DNA from: Streptomyces sp. Y2F8-2
Lineage (GTDB): Bacteria; Actinomycetota; Actinomycetes; Streptomycetales; Streptomycetaceae
Direction: 5' to 3'
NCBI RefSeq assembly: GCF_014905555.1
Contig: NZ_BNGS01000007.1
Coordinates: forward strand, 62,001 to 126,000
Length of the DNA stretch: 64,000 nt
The position numbers were made by a program, and so were the translations under genes. Shown in pieces: positions 23,792-31,581 of this stretch. The number at the start of each line of letters is the position of its first letter. Within the stretch, counting starts at the first letter, position 1. The notes beneath the pieces were generated by a model. That model had not been told where the DNA came from and did not search any database. It worked only from the letters and a program-made list of their open reading frames with translations.

Positions 23792-25243
23792 TCAGCTCCA
23801 GCTGGCGTGCAGCGGCTTGCCCTCCGCGTAGCCCGCCGCGCTCTGGATGCCGACGACGGCCCGTTCCGCGAACTCCTCCAGGGAACCGGCACCGGCGTAG
23901 GTGCAGGAGGACCGGACGCCCGCGATGACCGAGTCGATCAGGTCCTCGACGCCCGGGCGGGCCGGGTCGAGGAACATCCGGGACGTCGAGATGCCCTCCT
24001 CGAACAGCCCCTTGCGGGCGCGGTCGTACGCGGACTCCTCCGACGTGCGGTTGCGGACCGCCCGCGCCGAGGCCATGCCGAACGACTCCTTGTACAGCCG
24101 GCCGTTCGCGTCCTGCTGGAGGTCGCCGGGCGACTCGTACGTGCCCGCGAACCAGGAGCCGATCATCACGTTGGACGCGCCCGCCGCCAGCGCCATCGCG
24201 ACGTCGCGAGGGTGGCGGACACCGCCGTCGGCCCACACGTGCTTGCCGAACTTCTTCGCCTCGGCGGCGCACTCCAGGACGGCCGAGAACTGCGGACGGC
24301 CGACGCCGGTCATCATGCGCGTGGTGCACATGGCACCGGGCCCCACACCGACCTTGACGATGTCCGCTCCGGCCTCGATCAGGTCACGCACGCCCTCGGC
24401 CGCGACGATGTTGCCCGCCACGAGCGGAACCTGCGGGTCCAGCGCCCGAACCGCCCTCAGGGTGTTGATCATCGACTCCTGATGGCCGTGCGCGGTGTCG
24501 ATGACCAGCGTGTCGACGCCCGCGTCGAGCAGCTGCTTGGCCTTGCCCACCGCGTCGCCGTTGATGCCGACGGCGGCGGCGATGCGCAGCCTGCCGTGCG
24601 CGTCCGTCGCAGGCGTGTAGAGCGTGGCCCGCAGGGCGCCCTTGCGGGTGAGGATGCCGGCGAGCTTGCCGTCCTCGTCGACGGCGGGCGCGTAGCGGCG
24701 GTTGGCGGTGTCGAGGACGTTGAAGGCCTCGCGCGGGTCGATGCCGGCGTCGAGCAGCAGCAGGTCCTTGGACATGACCACTTCGAGCTGGGTGAAGCGG
24801 TCCACGCCGGAGAGGTCGGCGTCCGTGACCACGCCGATCGGCCGGTGCCCCTCGTCGACGACCACACCCGCGTTGTGCGCGCGCTTCGGCAGCAGCGCGA
24901 GGGCGTCGGCGACGGTCTGGTGCGGGGCCAGCACGATCGGGGTGTCCAGCACGAGATGGCGGCCCTTGACCCAGGAGATGACCTCGGTGACCACGTCGAT
25001 CGGGATGTCCTGCGGTATGACGACCAGGCCGCCGCGCCGCGCCACCGTCTCCGCCATGCGGCGGCCGGCGATGGCGGTCATGTTGGCGACGACGATCGGG
25101 ATGGTCGTGCCCGTGCCGTCCGGGGAGGCGAGGTCCACGTCCTGGCGGGAGCCGACGGAGGAGCGGCTCGGCACCATGAAGACGTCGTCGTAGGTCAGGT
25201 CATAGGCAGGCTGGATGTCATTGAGGAAACGCACGTGCTGCAC
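23792..25243 (-). CDS. guaB1: GuaB1-type IMP dehydrogenase/GMP reductase family protein
   Basis: 483 residues. A TIM barrel is interrupted by a CBS pair (about 95-205: TVADALALLPKR, VVTDADLSGVDRF). The catalytic-loop cysteine is in KVGVGPGAMCTTRMMTG, and the barrel continues with HVWADGGVRHPRDVAMALAAG. The actinobacterial GuaB1 branch is distinct from true IMP dehydrogenase GuaB2. Mycobacterial members have been reported to act as GMP reductase, converting GMP to IMP, and I follow that by homology. The GTG start gives MQHVRFLNDIQPAYDLTYDD. It appears monocistronic. Confidence 0.9.
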   Translation of the reverse strand: MQHVRFLNDIQPAYDLTYDDVFMVPSRSSVGSRQDVDLASPDGTGTTIPIVVANMTAIAGRRMAETVARRGGLVVIPQDIPIDVVTEVISWVKGRHLVLDTPIVLAPHQTVADALALLPKRAHNAGVVVDEGHRPIGVVTDADLSGVDRFTQLEVVMSKDLLLLDAGIDPREAFNVLDTANRRYAPAVDEDGKLAGILTRKGALRATLYTPATDAHGRLRIAAAVGINGDAVGKAKQLLDAGVDTLVIDTAHGHQESMINTLRAVRALDPQVPLVAGNIVAAEGVRDLIEAGADIVKVGVGPGAMCTTRMMTGVGRPQFSAVLECAAEAKKFGKHVWADGGVRHPRDVAMALAAGASNVMIGSWFAGTYESPGDLQQDANGRLYKESFGMASARAVRNRTSEESAYDRARKGLFEEGISTSRMFLDPARPGVEDLIDSVIAGVRSSCTYAGAGSLEEFAERAVVGIQSAAGYAEGKPLHASWS

Positions 25244-25374
25244 ATCCCAGTCGATCAGAGGTGGCCCCCGGACAGGTCAGCCAGGGGGAAGAGCACGTAC
25301 TTCATTCTCCCATGACGGGCGCCCCACGAACCCCGGGCGAATCATCCAGGCAGGTCAGAAGGGTCTTTGTGGGT

Positions 25375-25695
25375 TCATCCAAGCGTCAGCGCCACGGACA
25401 GGCCCGGCATCTGGTCCGCCGCCTCGGTGAACACCTCCCGGGCGGTCTCCCACTCCTCGGGGCACGCGCTCGCGTACTCCTCCCAGCCGCGTACGACGAG
25501 CAGCAGGCCGCGCTCGACGGCCGGCTCGGGCCAGACGGTGTCGTCGGTGAGCGAGTCGGCGAGCGCGTCCCAGTTGCGGCCGAACCAGTACGGCAGGTCC
25601 AGGGCGCGCACGACCCGCTCCATGAACGCCGCCTTGTCGGCGACACCGTCCAGATCCAGCGTGACCAGGAACCGTTCCCCCAGGTCGTCGGTCAT
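25375..25695 (-). CDS. Barstar-family ribonuclease inhibitor
   Basis: 106 residues, the barstar fold: a short start MTDDLGERFLVTLDLDGV, the helix KAAFMERVVRALDLP, the conserved YWFGRNWDALADSLTD that forms the RNase-binding face, and a hydrophobic strand GLLLVVRGWEEY. It acts as a cytosolic immunity protein by plugging the active site of a barnase-type RNase. Its ATG overlaps the stop of the RNase gene by 4 bp (25692-25695), so toxin and antidote are translationally coupled with the toxin first. Confidence 0.93.
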   Translation of the reverse strand: MTDDLGERFLVTLDLDGVADKAAFMERVVRALDLPYWFGRNWDALADSLTDDTVWPEPAVERGLLLVVRGWEEYASACPEEWETAREVFTEAADQMPGLSVALTLG

Positions 25696-26090
25696 CTCAG
25701 CACCGCCCGGAACGTGTCGTAGTGGTCGTCGGTGTAGTAGGTCTCCCCGCCCTGCCCGGTGACGATGCGCCGGGCTCCGCGGTCGTGCGCCCCGGGGGTC
25801 GGCACCGTGTACTCGTGGTAGTAGCCGCGCGGGTGCGCGGGGAGCCGGTGCTCGAAGTTGCCGAAGACGGTGCCGTCCCGCGCGTAGGGGTAGGGGCCGC
25901 CCTTGTCGATGAGGGCGAGGGTGTGCCGGGCCTCGGCGGGGAGCCGGTTCTCCTGGACCGTGGCCATGTGCCCGGCCCACGACGGGGCGGGCGCGCGGGT
26001 GACGGTGTCCGTGGCCGAGCACCCGGCGAGCAGGGCGGCCAGACAGACGAGGAGCCCCGCGAGCAGGCGGAGGACGGACCGCGGCAGCAT
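25692..26090 (-). CDS. Guanyl-specific RNase (RNase Sa/barnase family), lipoprotein-like
   Basis: 132 residues. A signal sequence with lipobox LLAGC puts a lipidatable Cys at residue 24, so the enzyme may be tethered outside the membrane instead of being freely secreted. The catalytic domain closely follows Streptomyces RNase Sa: GGPYPYARDGTVFGNFEHRL, RGYYHEYTVPTPGAHDRGARR and YYTDDHYDTF. The general base and acid, Glu93 and His123, and Arg108 are in place (RNase Sa Glu54, His85, Arg69). It cleaves RNA after guanosine. The barstar gene follows with a 4-bp overlap. Confidence 0.93.
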   Translation of the reverse strand: MLPRSVLRLLAGLLVCLAALLAGCSATDTVTRAPAPSWAGHMATVQENRLPAEARHTLALIDKGGPYPYARDGTVFGNFEHRLPAHPRGYYHEYTVPTPGAHDRGARRIVTGQGGETYYTDDHYDTFRAVLR

Positions 26091-26130
26091 GCTGCCGATG
26101 CTGCCACAGCCGCCCCGCCCGGAGGTCCTG

Positions 26131-27183
26131 TCAGGGCCCGTCAGGGTCCGCCCGGTGCAACGCGGGCGTCGGCGTCGGGCCCGCCGTCATCAGGTAGTCC
26201 GCCGCCGCCGTGTCCGTCACGAGGCTGGTGACGAGCCCGGAGCGCAGCACCGCGTCGATCGCGGACGCCTTGCGCTGCCCGCCCGCGATCGCGACCACCT
26301 CGGGGATACGGCGGAGCTGGTCCGCCTTGACGGTGATGCAGCGCTCCCCCAGGTCCCGTCCGACCCGGCGGCCCTCGCCGTCGAAGAGGTGCGCGGCCAT
26401 CTCGGCGGCGACACCGAGGGAGGCGTAGTGGGCGCGCTCCTCCTCGGTGAGCATGTCGTGCACCGTGGAGATACCGGGCTCCCAGGAACCGATGGAGACA
26501 CAGGCGACCGTCACCTTGTCGAAGTACTCGAAGGCGCGGGCGATCCCCGTCTGGTTGCGCAGGGCCGCCGCGGTCGCGGCGTCCGGGAGCAGCATCGGCG
26601 CGTAGATCGGGTGCGCGTCACCGCCCGAGACCTGCGCGGCACGGCGCACGGCCTCCACCGAGCCCCGCTCGGAGGTCCCGGCGTCGTACACGCCCGTCAG
26701 CTGCACCACCGTGCACGGCGGCAGCCGGTCGAGGGCCGCCGCCATGTGGATGGTGGAGCGGCCCCAGGCCAGGCCCAGCACATCGCCCTCGGTGACCAGC
26801 TCGCCGAGCAGGTCGGCGGCCACCTCACCGAGGTTCTCGGGGTCGGGCGACTCCTCGACCTCGGCCGGGGACTCGACCACGACGGCGTGCCTGAGGCCGT
26901 AGCGGGCGCGCAGCGCGTCGGAGCGCTCGGCGTCCAGCTCGGCCGGAACACGGATCTCGATGCGCACGAGATCCCGTTCGAGGGCGGTCTCCAGGACCCG
27001 GGCCACTTTGAAGCGGCTGACGCCGAACTCCTCCGCGATCTGGATCTTGGACTTGCCCTCGAGATAGAAGCGACGGGCCATGGCCGCCGCCTGCACCAGC
27101 TCAGCGGGTCCCATCCGCATGGCTGACCGGCCCGCCGACATACCCGACACGGCCATCTCCTCACTGCTGTTCACACTCTGCAT
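26131..27183 (-). CDS. SorC/DeoR-type sugar-binding transcriptional regulator
   Basis: 350 residues. An N-terminal helix-turn-helix (about 28-75: QAAAMARRFYLEGKSKIQIA, then EEFGVSRFKVARVLE) precedes a SorC sugar-phosphate-binding domain of the NagB/RpiA-like fold (about 90-335), with LAWGRSTIHMAAAL and IAGGQRKASAIDAVLRSGL. These regulators respond to phosphorylated sugars. The gene lies 69 bp before rpe and could be co-transcribed with it, suggesting a pentose-phosphate signal. The N-terminus has three possible Met starts; I keep the longest, which is weakly supported. Confidence 0.87.
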   Translation of the reverse strand: MQSVNSSEEMAVSGMSAGRSAMRMGPAELVQAAAMARRFYLEGKSKIQIAEEFGVSRFKVARVLETALERDLVRIEIRVPAELDAERSDALRARYGLRHAVVVESPAEVEESPDPENLGEVAADLLGELVTEGDVLGLAWGRSTIHMAAALDRLPPCTVVQLTGVYDAGTSERGSVEAVRRAAQVSGGDAHPIYAPMLLPDAATAAALRNQTGIARAFEYFDKVTVACVSIGSWEPGISTVHDMLTEEERAHYASLGVAAEMAAHLFDGEGRRVGRDLGERCITVKADQLRRIPEVVAIAGGQRKASAIDAVLRSGLVTSLVTDTAAADYLMTAGPTPTPALHRADPDGP

Positions 27184-27252
27184 TCGCCGTTCATCCTTGC
27201 AGATCCAGCGCAGTCGATCAGCCCGGACGGTCGGCGTTCAGGTTCCGTTGTC

Positions 27253-27939
27253 TCACTCGTCGCACGCCCAGGAGGCCCGGGCCGTCGCCCGCTCCGCCTG
27301 GGTGCGCAATGCACGTACCGCGGCGGCCGGGTCGGCCGCCCCGTACACCGCCGAACCGGCCACGAAGACGTCCGCTCCCGCCTCCGCGCACTGTTCGATG
27401 GTGGAGGCCGAGACGCCGCCGTCGACCTGCAGCCACAGCTCCAGACCGTGCTTGCTGATCAGCTCACGGGTGCGGCGGATCTTGGGCAGCATGATGTCCA
27501 GGAAGGCCTGGCCGCCGAAGCCGGGCTCGACCGTCATGATCAGCAGCATGTCCAGCTCGGGCAGCAGGTCCTCGTACGGCTCGATGGGCGTCGCGGGCTT
27601 GAGGGCCATGGAGGCCCGGGCGCCCTTGGCGCGGATCTCGCGGGCGAGCCGCACCGGGGCCGCCGCCGCCTCGACGTGGAAGGTGACGGACGAGGCACCC
27701 GCTTCGACGTACTGGGGTGCCCACCGATCGGCGTCCTGGATCATCAGATGGCAGTCCAGCGGGGTGTCCGTCGACCGGGCCAGGGACTCCACGACCGGCA
27801 CGCCGAGCGTGAGGTTGGGGACGAAGTGGTTGTCCATCACGTCGACGTGGAGCCAGTCGGCGCCCTCCACGGCCTTCGCCTGCTCGGCGAGGCGGGCGAA
27901 GTCTGCGGACAGGATGCTGGGGTTGATCTGCACGGCCAT
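27253..27939 (-). CDS. rpe: Ribulose-phosphate 3-epimerase
   Basis: 228 residues, interconverting ribulose-5-phosphate and xylulose-5-phosphate in the pentose phosphate pathway. The TIM-barrel landmarks are all present: NPSILSADFARL, HVDVMDNHFVPNLTLG, CHLMIQDADRW, MTVEPGFGGQAFLD and LQVDGGVSASTI, including the metal-binding His and Asp residues. The ATG at 27937-27939 is the only start that fits the family. It is transcribed in the direction of the upstream SorC regulator gene. Confidence 0.96.
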   Translation of the reverse strand: MAVQINPSILSADFARLAEQAKAVEGADWLHVDVMDNHFVPNLTLGVPVVESLARSTDTPLDCHLMIQDADRWAPQYVEAGASSVTFHVEAAAAPVRLAREIRAKGARASMALKPATPIEPYEDLLPELDMLLIMTVEPGFGGQAFLDIMLPKIRRTRELISKHGLELWLQVDGGVSASTIEQCAEAGADVFVAGSAVYGAADPAAAVRALRTQAERATARASWACDE

Positions 27940-28176
27940 GCCCCAAGCCTGCCATGCCCTGCCCCGGTTGCTCGCGCCGGTACCCTGCCAGACCGCTTCG
28001 CTCCGCGCCGTGGGCCCGGACGGCACGGCCACCGTCATGTCCGGCCGCACCCACCAGGGGCTCACCGGCACGGTCCCGCACCGCATCCGCGGGCCGGTCG
28101 GGCAGGCCCAGCCGGTCCTCACCGTCCATCCGCGGCCGAAGTTCCGGCCCGGCGAGCGGCACGGGCCGTCGCGCGT
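27940..28176. other. Gap between rsmB and rpe
   Basis: 237 bp with no convincing gene. It should contain the end of the rsmB transcript and the rpe promoter (minus strand), but I see no strong inverted repeat or consensus promoter. Confidence 0.4.
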
Positions 28177-29595
28177 TCAGCCGGTGCGGCGGATGAGGGC
28201 CAGGTACATGGCGTCCGTCCCGTGCAGATGCGGCCAGAGCTGGATGTCCGGGCCGTCGCCCAGGTCCGGCACGCCCGGCAGCAGCGGTCGGGCGTCGATG
28301 AGTTCGGCGTCGCGGTACTGCTTGAGGACGTCGTCGACCACCGCGCGGGTCTCGGCCAGGTGCGGCGAGCAGGTGGCGTAGCCGACGACGCCTCCGACAC
28401 GTACGGACTCCAGGGCCGTGCGCAGCAGGGAGCGCTGCAGCGGGGCGAACCCGTCGAGGTCCTCGGGCCGGCGGCGCCAGCGCGCCTCGGGGCGGCGGCG
28501 CAGGGCGCCGAGACCCGTGCAGGGCACGTCCATCAGGACCCGGTCGAAGGTGCCGGGCCGCCACGGCGGCCGGGTGCCGTCGGCGGCGACCACCTGGTAC
28601 GGGCCGGGATTCCCGGCCAGCGCCTTCGCCACCAGGCCGGCCCGGTGCGGCTGCTTCTCGGAGGCCAGCAGCACGGCTCCGCGCCCGGCGGCGAGTGCGG
28701 CGAGCAGGGCGGCCTTGCCGCCGGGCCCGGCGCACCCGTCCAGCCAGGCCCGGTCGGGCCCGTCGAGGGGCGCGCCCGCGAGGGCGAGCGCGACGAGTTG
28801 GCTGCCCTCGTCCTGGACGCCCGCACGGCCCTCACGTACGGCCTCCACCGAGCCGGGCTCGCCGCCCTCGGTGAGCCGGACGGCGTACGGCGACCAGCGG
28901 CCCGGCAACGCGGCGGGCTCGCCGAGGAGTTCCTCCGTGGTGGAGCGGCCGGGCCGGGCGACGAGGGTGACCTCGGGACGTTCGTTGTCCGCCGCGAGGA
29001 GTTCCTCGATGCCGGCTCGTCCGCCGCCGAGGGAGTCCCACAGGGCGGAGACGACCCAGCGCGGGTGCGAGTGCACGACGGCGAGGTGGTCCTCGGGGTC
29101 CTCGTCGTACGGGGGTGCCACCCGCTCCAGCCAGGCGTCGAGGTCGTCCTGGGCGACCTTGCGCAGAACGGCGTTGACGAACTTGGCCCGCCCGTCGCCG
29201 AGCACCACGCGGGCCAGCTCGACGGTCGCGGACACCGCGGCGTGGGTGGGGATCCGCGTACCGAGCAGCTGGTGGACGCCGAGGCTCAGCACGTCCAGCA
29301 CGGGCGGGTCGACGTCGCGCAGCGGCCGGTCGACGCAGGCGGAGAGTATGGCGTCGTACGTGCCCTGCCTGCGCAGTGTGCCGTACACCAGCTCGGTGGC
29401 GAGCGCCGCGTCCCGCCCGTCGATGTCGCCCTTCTCACGCGCCTTGCTCAGCAGCGGGGGCAGGACGAGGTTGGCGTACGCGTCCCGCTCGTCCACCGCC
29501 CGCAGGGCGTCGAAGGCGAGGATGCGGACGGGGTCCTTCTGGGGCCGACGGTAGGGCTTGCCGGGCTTGCGGGGACGGCGGGACTGCTCGGTCAC
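28177..29595 (-). CDS. rsmB: 16S rRNA m5C967 methyltransferase RsmB (Sun/Fmu)
   Basis: 472 residues. An N-terminal NusB-like RNA-binding domain (about 20-160) precedes a Rossmann-fold SAM methyltransferase domain (about 240-470). SAM motif I is DGCAGPGGKAALLAA. The catalytic cysteine is in MDVPCTGLGALRRRPEARW and the second, product-release cysteine in YATCSPHLAET. It methylates C967 of 16S rRNA. The start is GTG, and it lies 132 bp downstream of fmt in the usual fmt-rsmB order. The N-terminus is basic (RRPRKPGKPYRRPQKD). Confidence 0.95.
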   Translation of the reverse strand: MTEQSRRPRKPGKPYRRPQKDPVRILAFDALRAVDERDAYANLVLPPLLSKAREKGDIDGRDAALATELVYGTLRRQGTYDAILSACVDRPLRDVDPPVLDVLSLGVHQLLGTRIPTHAAVSATVELARVVLGDGRAKFVNAVLRKVAQDDLDAWLERVAPPYDEDPEDHLAVVHSHPRWVVSALWDSLGGGRAGIEELLAADNERPEVTLVARPGRSTTEELLGEPAALPGRWSPYAVRLTEGGEPGSVEAVREGRAGVQDEGSQLVALALAGAPLDGPDRAWLDGCAGPGGKAALLAALAAGRGAVLLASEKQPHRAGLVAKALAGNPGPYQVVAADGTRPPWRPGTFDRVLMDVPCTGLGALRRRPEARWRRRPEDLDGFAPLQRSLLRTALESVRVGGVVGYATCSPHLAETRAVVDDVLKQYRDAELIDARPLLPGVPDLGDGPDIQLWPHLHGTDAMYLALIRRTG

Positions 29596-29727
29596 GAAAA
29601 AGGTGCTCCGGTTGTGGGACGGCGTGCGCTTACAGCGTACGTCCGCGCAATATCGGGCCGACGCAGAGGTCGGCGGGTCTGCCGCCAGGGGTGTCCGACC
29701 ATTCGCGTCGCGCCCCGGCGGGCTTCG

Positions 29728-30663
29728 TCAGACACCCCCCAGGGTTTCCACGGCGCCGATGCGCACCCCGCGCGCCCAGTCCGCGGCCTTCATCGGCTTC
29801 TTGCCCTGGGCCTGCACCCACACCAGTTCGACCGCGTGCGAACCGGTGCCGACGTACACGTTGTTCTTGCCGACGGACAGCCGCCCGGGTGCGATGTCCG
29901 TCACCTCGGGCCGGGGCGTGACCTGGATGAGCTTGAGCCGTTCGCCGCGGAAGGTCGTCCAGGCGCCGGGTGCGGGTGTGCAGGCGCGCACCACGCGGTC
30001 GACGCGCAACGCGGGCGCGGACCAGTCGATCTGCGCGTCCTCGACGGTGATCTTCGGGGCGAGCGTGACGCCGTCGGCGGGCTGCGGCACGGCCTTGAGG
30101 GTGCCGTCCTCGATGCCGTCCATGGTGGCCTCGAGGAGTCCGGCACCGGCGAAGGCGAGCCGGGTGAGCAGGTCGCCACTGGTGTCGGTGGGCCGGATCC
30201 GCTCGGTGACGGTGCCGTAGACGGGACCGGAGTCCAGTCCCTCCTCGATGAGGAAGGTGGAGGCACCGGTGATCTCGTCGCCCGCCATGATGGAGTGCTG
30301 CACGGGGGCGGCGCCGCGCCAGGCGGGCAGCAGGGAGAAGTGCAGGTTGACCCAGCCGTGGGCGGGGATGTCGAGGGCGACACGGGGCAGGAGCGCGCCG
30401 TAGGCGACGACGGGGCAGCAGTCGGGCGCGATCTCCCTGAGGCGTGCGAGGAAGTCCTCGTCCCGCGGCCTGGCCGGCTTGAGGACCTCGATACCGGCCT
30501 CCTCCGCCCGCTCGGCGACGGGGCTGGCGACGAGCCTGCGCCCGCGCCCGGCCGGTGCGTCGGGCCGGGTGACGACGGCGGCCACCTCGTGCCGGCCCGA
30601 CGCGATCAGAGCGTCCAGCGCGGGAACGGCGACCTCGGGGGTACCTGCGAAGACGAGCTTCAT
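29728..30663 (-). CDS. fmt: Methionyl-tRNA formyltransferase
   Basis: 311 residues. It formylates Met-tRNA(fMet) using 10-formyl-THF, enabling bacterial initiation. The N-terminal Rossmann domain starts MKLVFAGTPEVAVPALDAL. The catalytic signature is NLHFSLLPAWRGAAPVQ (Asn, His), with the conserved Asp in the GLDSGPVY segment, and the C-terminal OB-like tRNA-binding domain begins near residue 205. It is divergent from the small helix-turn-helix gene at 30943, and 132 bp upstream of rsmB. Confidence 0.96.
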   Translation of the reverse strand: MKLVFAGTPEVAVPALDALIASGRHEVAAVVTRPDAPAGRGRRLVASPVAERAEEAGIEVLKPARPRDEDFLARLREIAPDCCPVVAYGALLPRVALDIPAHGWVNLHFSLLPAWRGAAPVQHSIMAGDEITGASTFLIEEGLDSGPVYGTVTERIRPTDTSGDLLTRLAFAGAGLLEATMDGIEDGTLKAVPQPADGVTLAPKITVEDAQIDWSAPALRVDRVVRACTPAPGAWTTFRGERLKLIQVTPRPEVTDIAPGRLSVGKNNVYVGTGSHAVELVWVQAQGKKPMKAADWARGVRIGAVETLGGV

Positions 30664-30865
30664 GGGTGGGTGACGGCCTCTCGGGCGGGAGTTCTGACGG
30701 ACCCACAGATCCCGGCCGGACCGGGCCTGCGGGCGGCGCACCAGTCTAGGACGTGGCGGGGCGCGCCCGGCCGCAGGCGGGGGCTCGCAGCGCACGCCGT
30801 CCGCCGGGGGCGTACGCATATGCTCTTACGCCCCCGCAGCGTGACCACAGGCCCGAATGCGCGTT

Positions 30866-30908
30866 GGTCAAGAAAGAGTTGACCACAAGCGGGCCGCTGT
30901 AGCGGCCC
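30866..30908 (+). promoter_or_regulatory. Two inverted repeats in the leader of the 30943 gene
   Basis: GGTCAA-N7-TTGACC (30866-30884) resembles an operator. It is followed by GGGCCGCTGTAGCGGCCC (30891-30908), a compact perfect stem, and shortly after by TTTT. The second could be an attenuator-like hairpin 34 nt before the start codon. No clear -10 is visible downstream of TTGACC. Confidence 0.35.
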
Positions 30909-30942
30909 GATCCTTTTCAACGCCGGTTCGAGAGGCTTGTTC

Positions 30943-31476
30943 ATGGCCGACCATGCAACCCACGACGCCCAGGCCCGGGCCAGCCTGCACTTGCTGGTGC
31001 GGGACATCGAGCGGGTCCGCCGGCAGGTGGACGCACTGCGCACCCTCACCGCCCAGTTGGGCAATGTCTACCGCCCGCGGCGCTCCGGCCCGTCCACGGG
31101 CTTCGTCGTCTACGGACGCGCTCCCGCTCCGACCGTCCGTCTCGCCCAGGAGCTGCGGGACAGTGTCGAGACCCTGGTCACCGCGGCCGTGGACTTCGAC
31201 CGCTCGCTCGGCTTCTCGTGGGACGCCGTGGGCTCCGCGCTCGGAGTCACCAAGCAGGCGGTCCACCGCCGTTACGGCGCCCGCCGTGCCGCCGCGCAGG
31301 CGGCCGCCGAGACCGATCGTGCGGCGGAACCGTCCGGTACCCGCACGATCAACGTGGGCTCGGGCATCCCCACGGTGCCGGCGGCCCGCTCGCTGCCGAC
31401 CCAGCCGACGGCGGGCAGCCCCACTCTTCGCGACGAGGCGAGGTCGACAGCCTTCCCCGGACCGCGCAACGGCTGA
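30943..31476 (+). CDS. Small helix-turn-helix protein of unknown role
   Basis: 177 residues. The N-terminal half is helical (ASLHLLVRDIERVRRQVDAL), and a helix-turn-helix-like segment appears at about 88-115: SLGFSWDAVGSALGVTKQAV followed by HRRYG. This is a pattern of proteins that match sigma-factor region-4-like or transposase-like DNA-binding helices. The C-terminal 60 residues are alanine, threonine and proline rich and probably disordered. The ATG at 30943 has AGAGGC upstream. It is conserved by position between fmt and priA in related genomes, as I recall. It probably binds DNA; its targets are unknown. Confidence 0.75.
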   Translation: MADHATHDAQARASLHLLVRDIERVRRQVDALRTLTAQLGNVYRPRRSGPSTGFVVYGRAPAPTVRLAQELRDSVETLVTAAVDFDRSLGFSWDAVGSALGVTKQAVHRRYGARRAAAQAAAETDRAAEPSGTRTINVGSGIPTVPAARSLPTQPTAGSPTLRDEARSTAFPGPRNG

Positions 31477-31492
31477 GGCGGCCGCTACAGCT

Positions 31493-31519
31493 CTGCCTCC
31501 CGGCCGCACCGGGAGGCAG
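31493..31519. terminator. Bidirectional terminator hairpin
   Basis: A perfect 11-bp stem CTGCCTCCCGG/CCGGGAGGCAG with a 5-nt loop, between the convergent small DNA-binding-protein gene and priA. Confidence 0.7.
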
Positions 31520-31581
31520 TCCCGTCCCGAGCCGCACGACCGGTCGGCTCCGTCCCCGGTGCCCCGGCCCGATGGCGGCCG

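Noticed and set aside
27448..30882. A 1144-codon open frame on the plus strand
   Set aside because: It is antisense to rpe, rsmB and fmt and reflects the lack of stops opposite GC-rich third positions; composition is Gly/Arg/Val/Asp-rich with no domain pattern.
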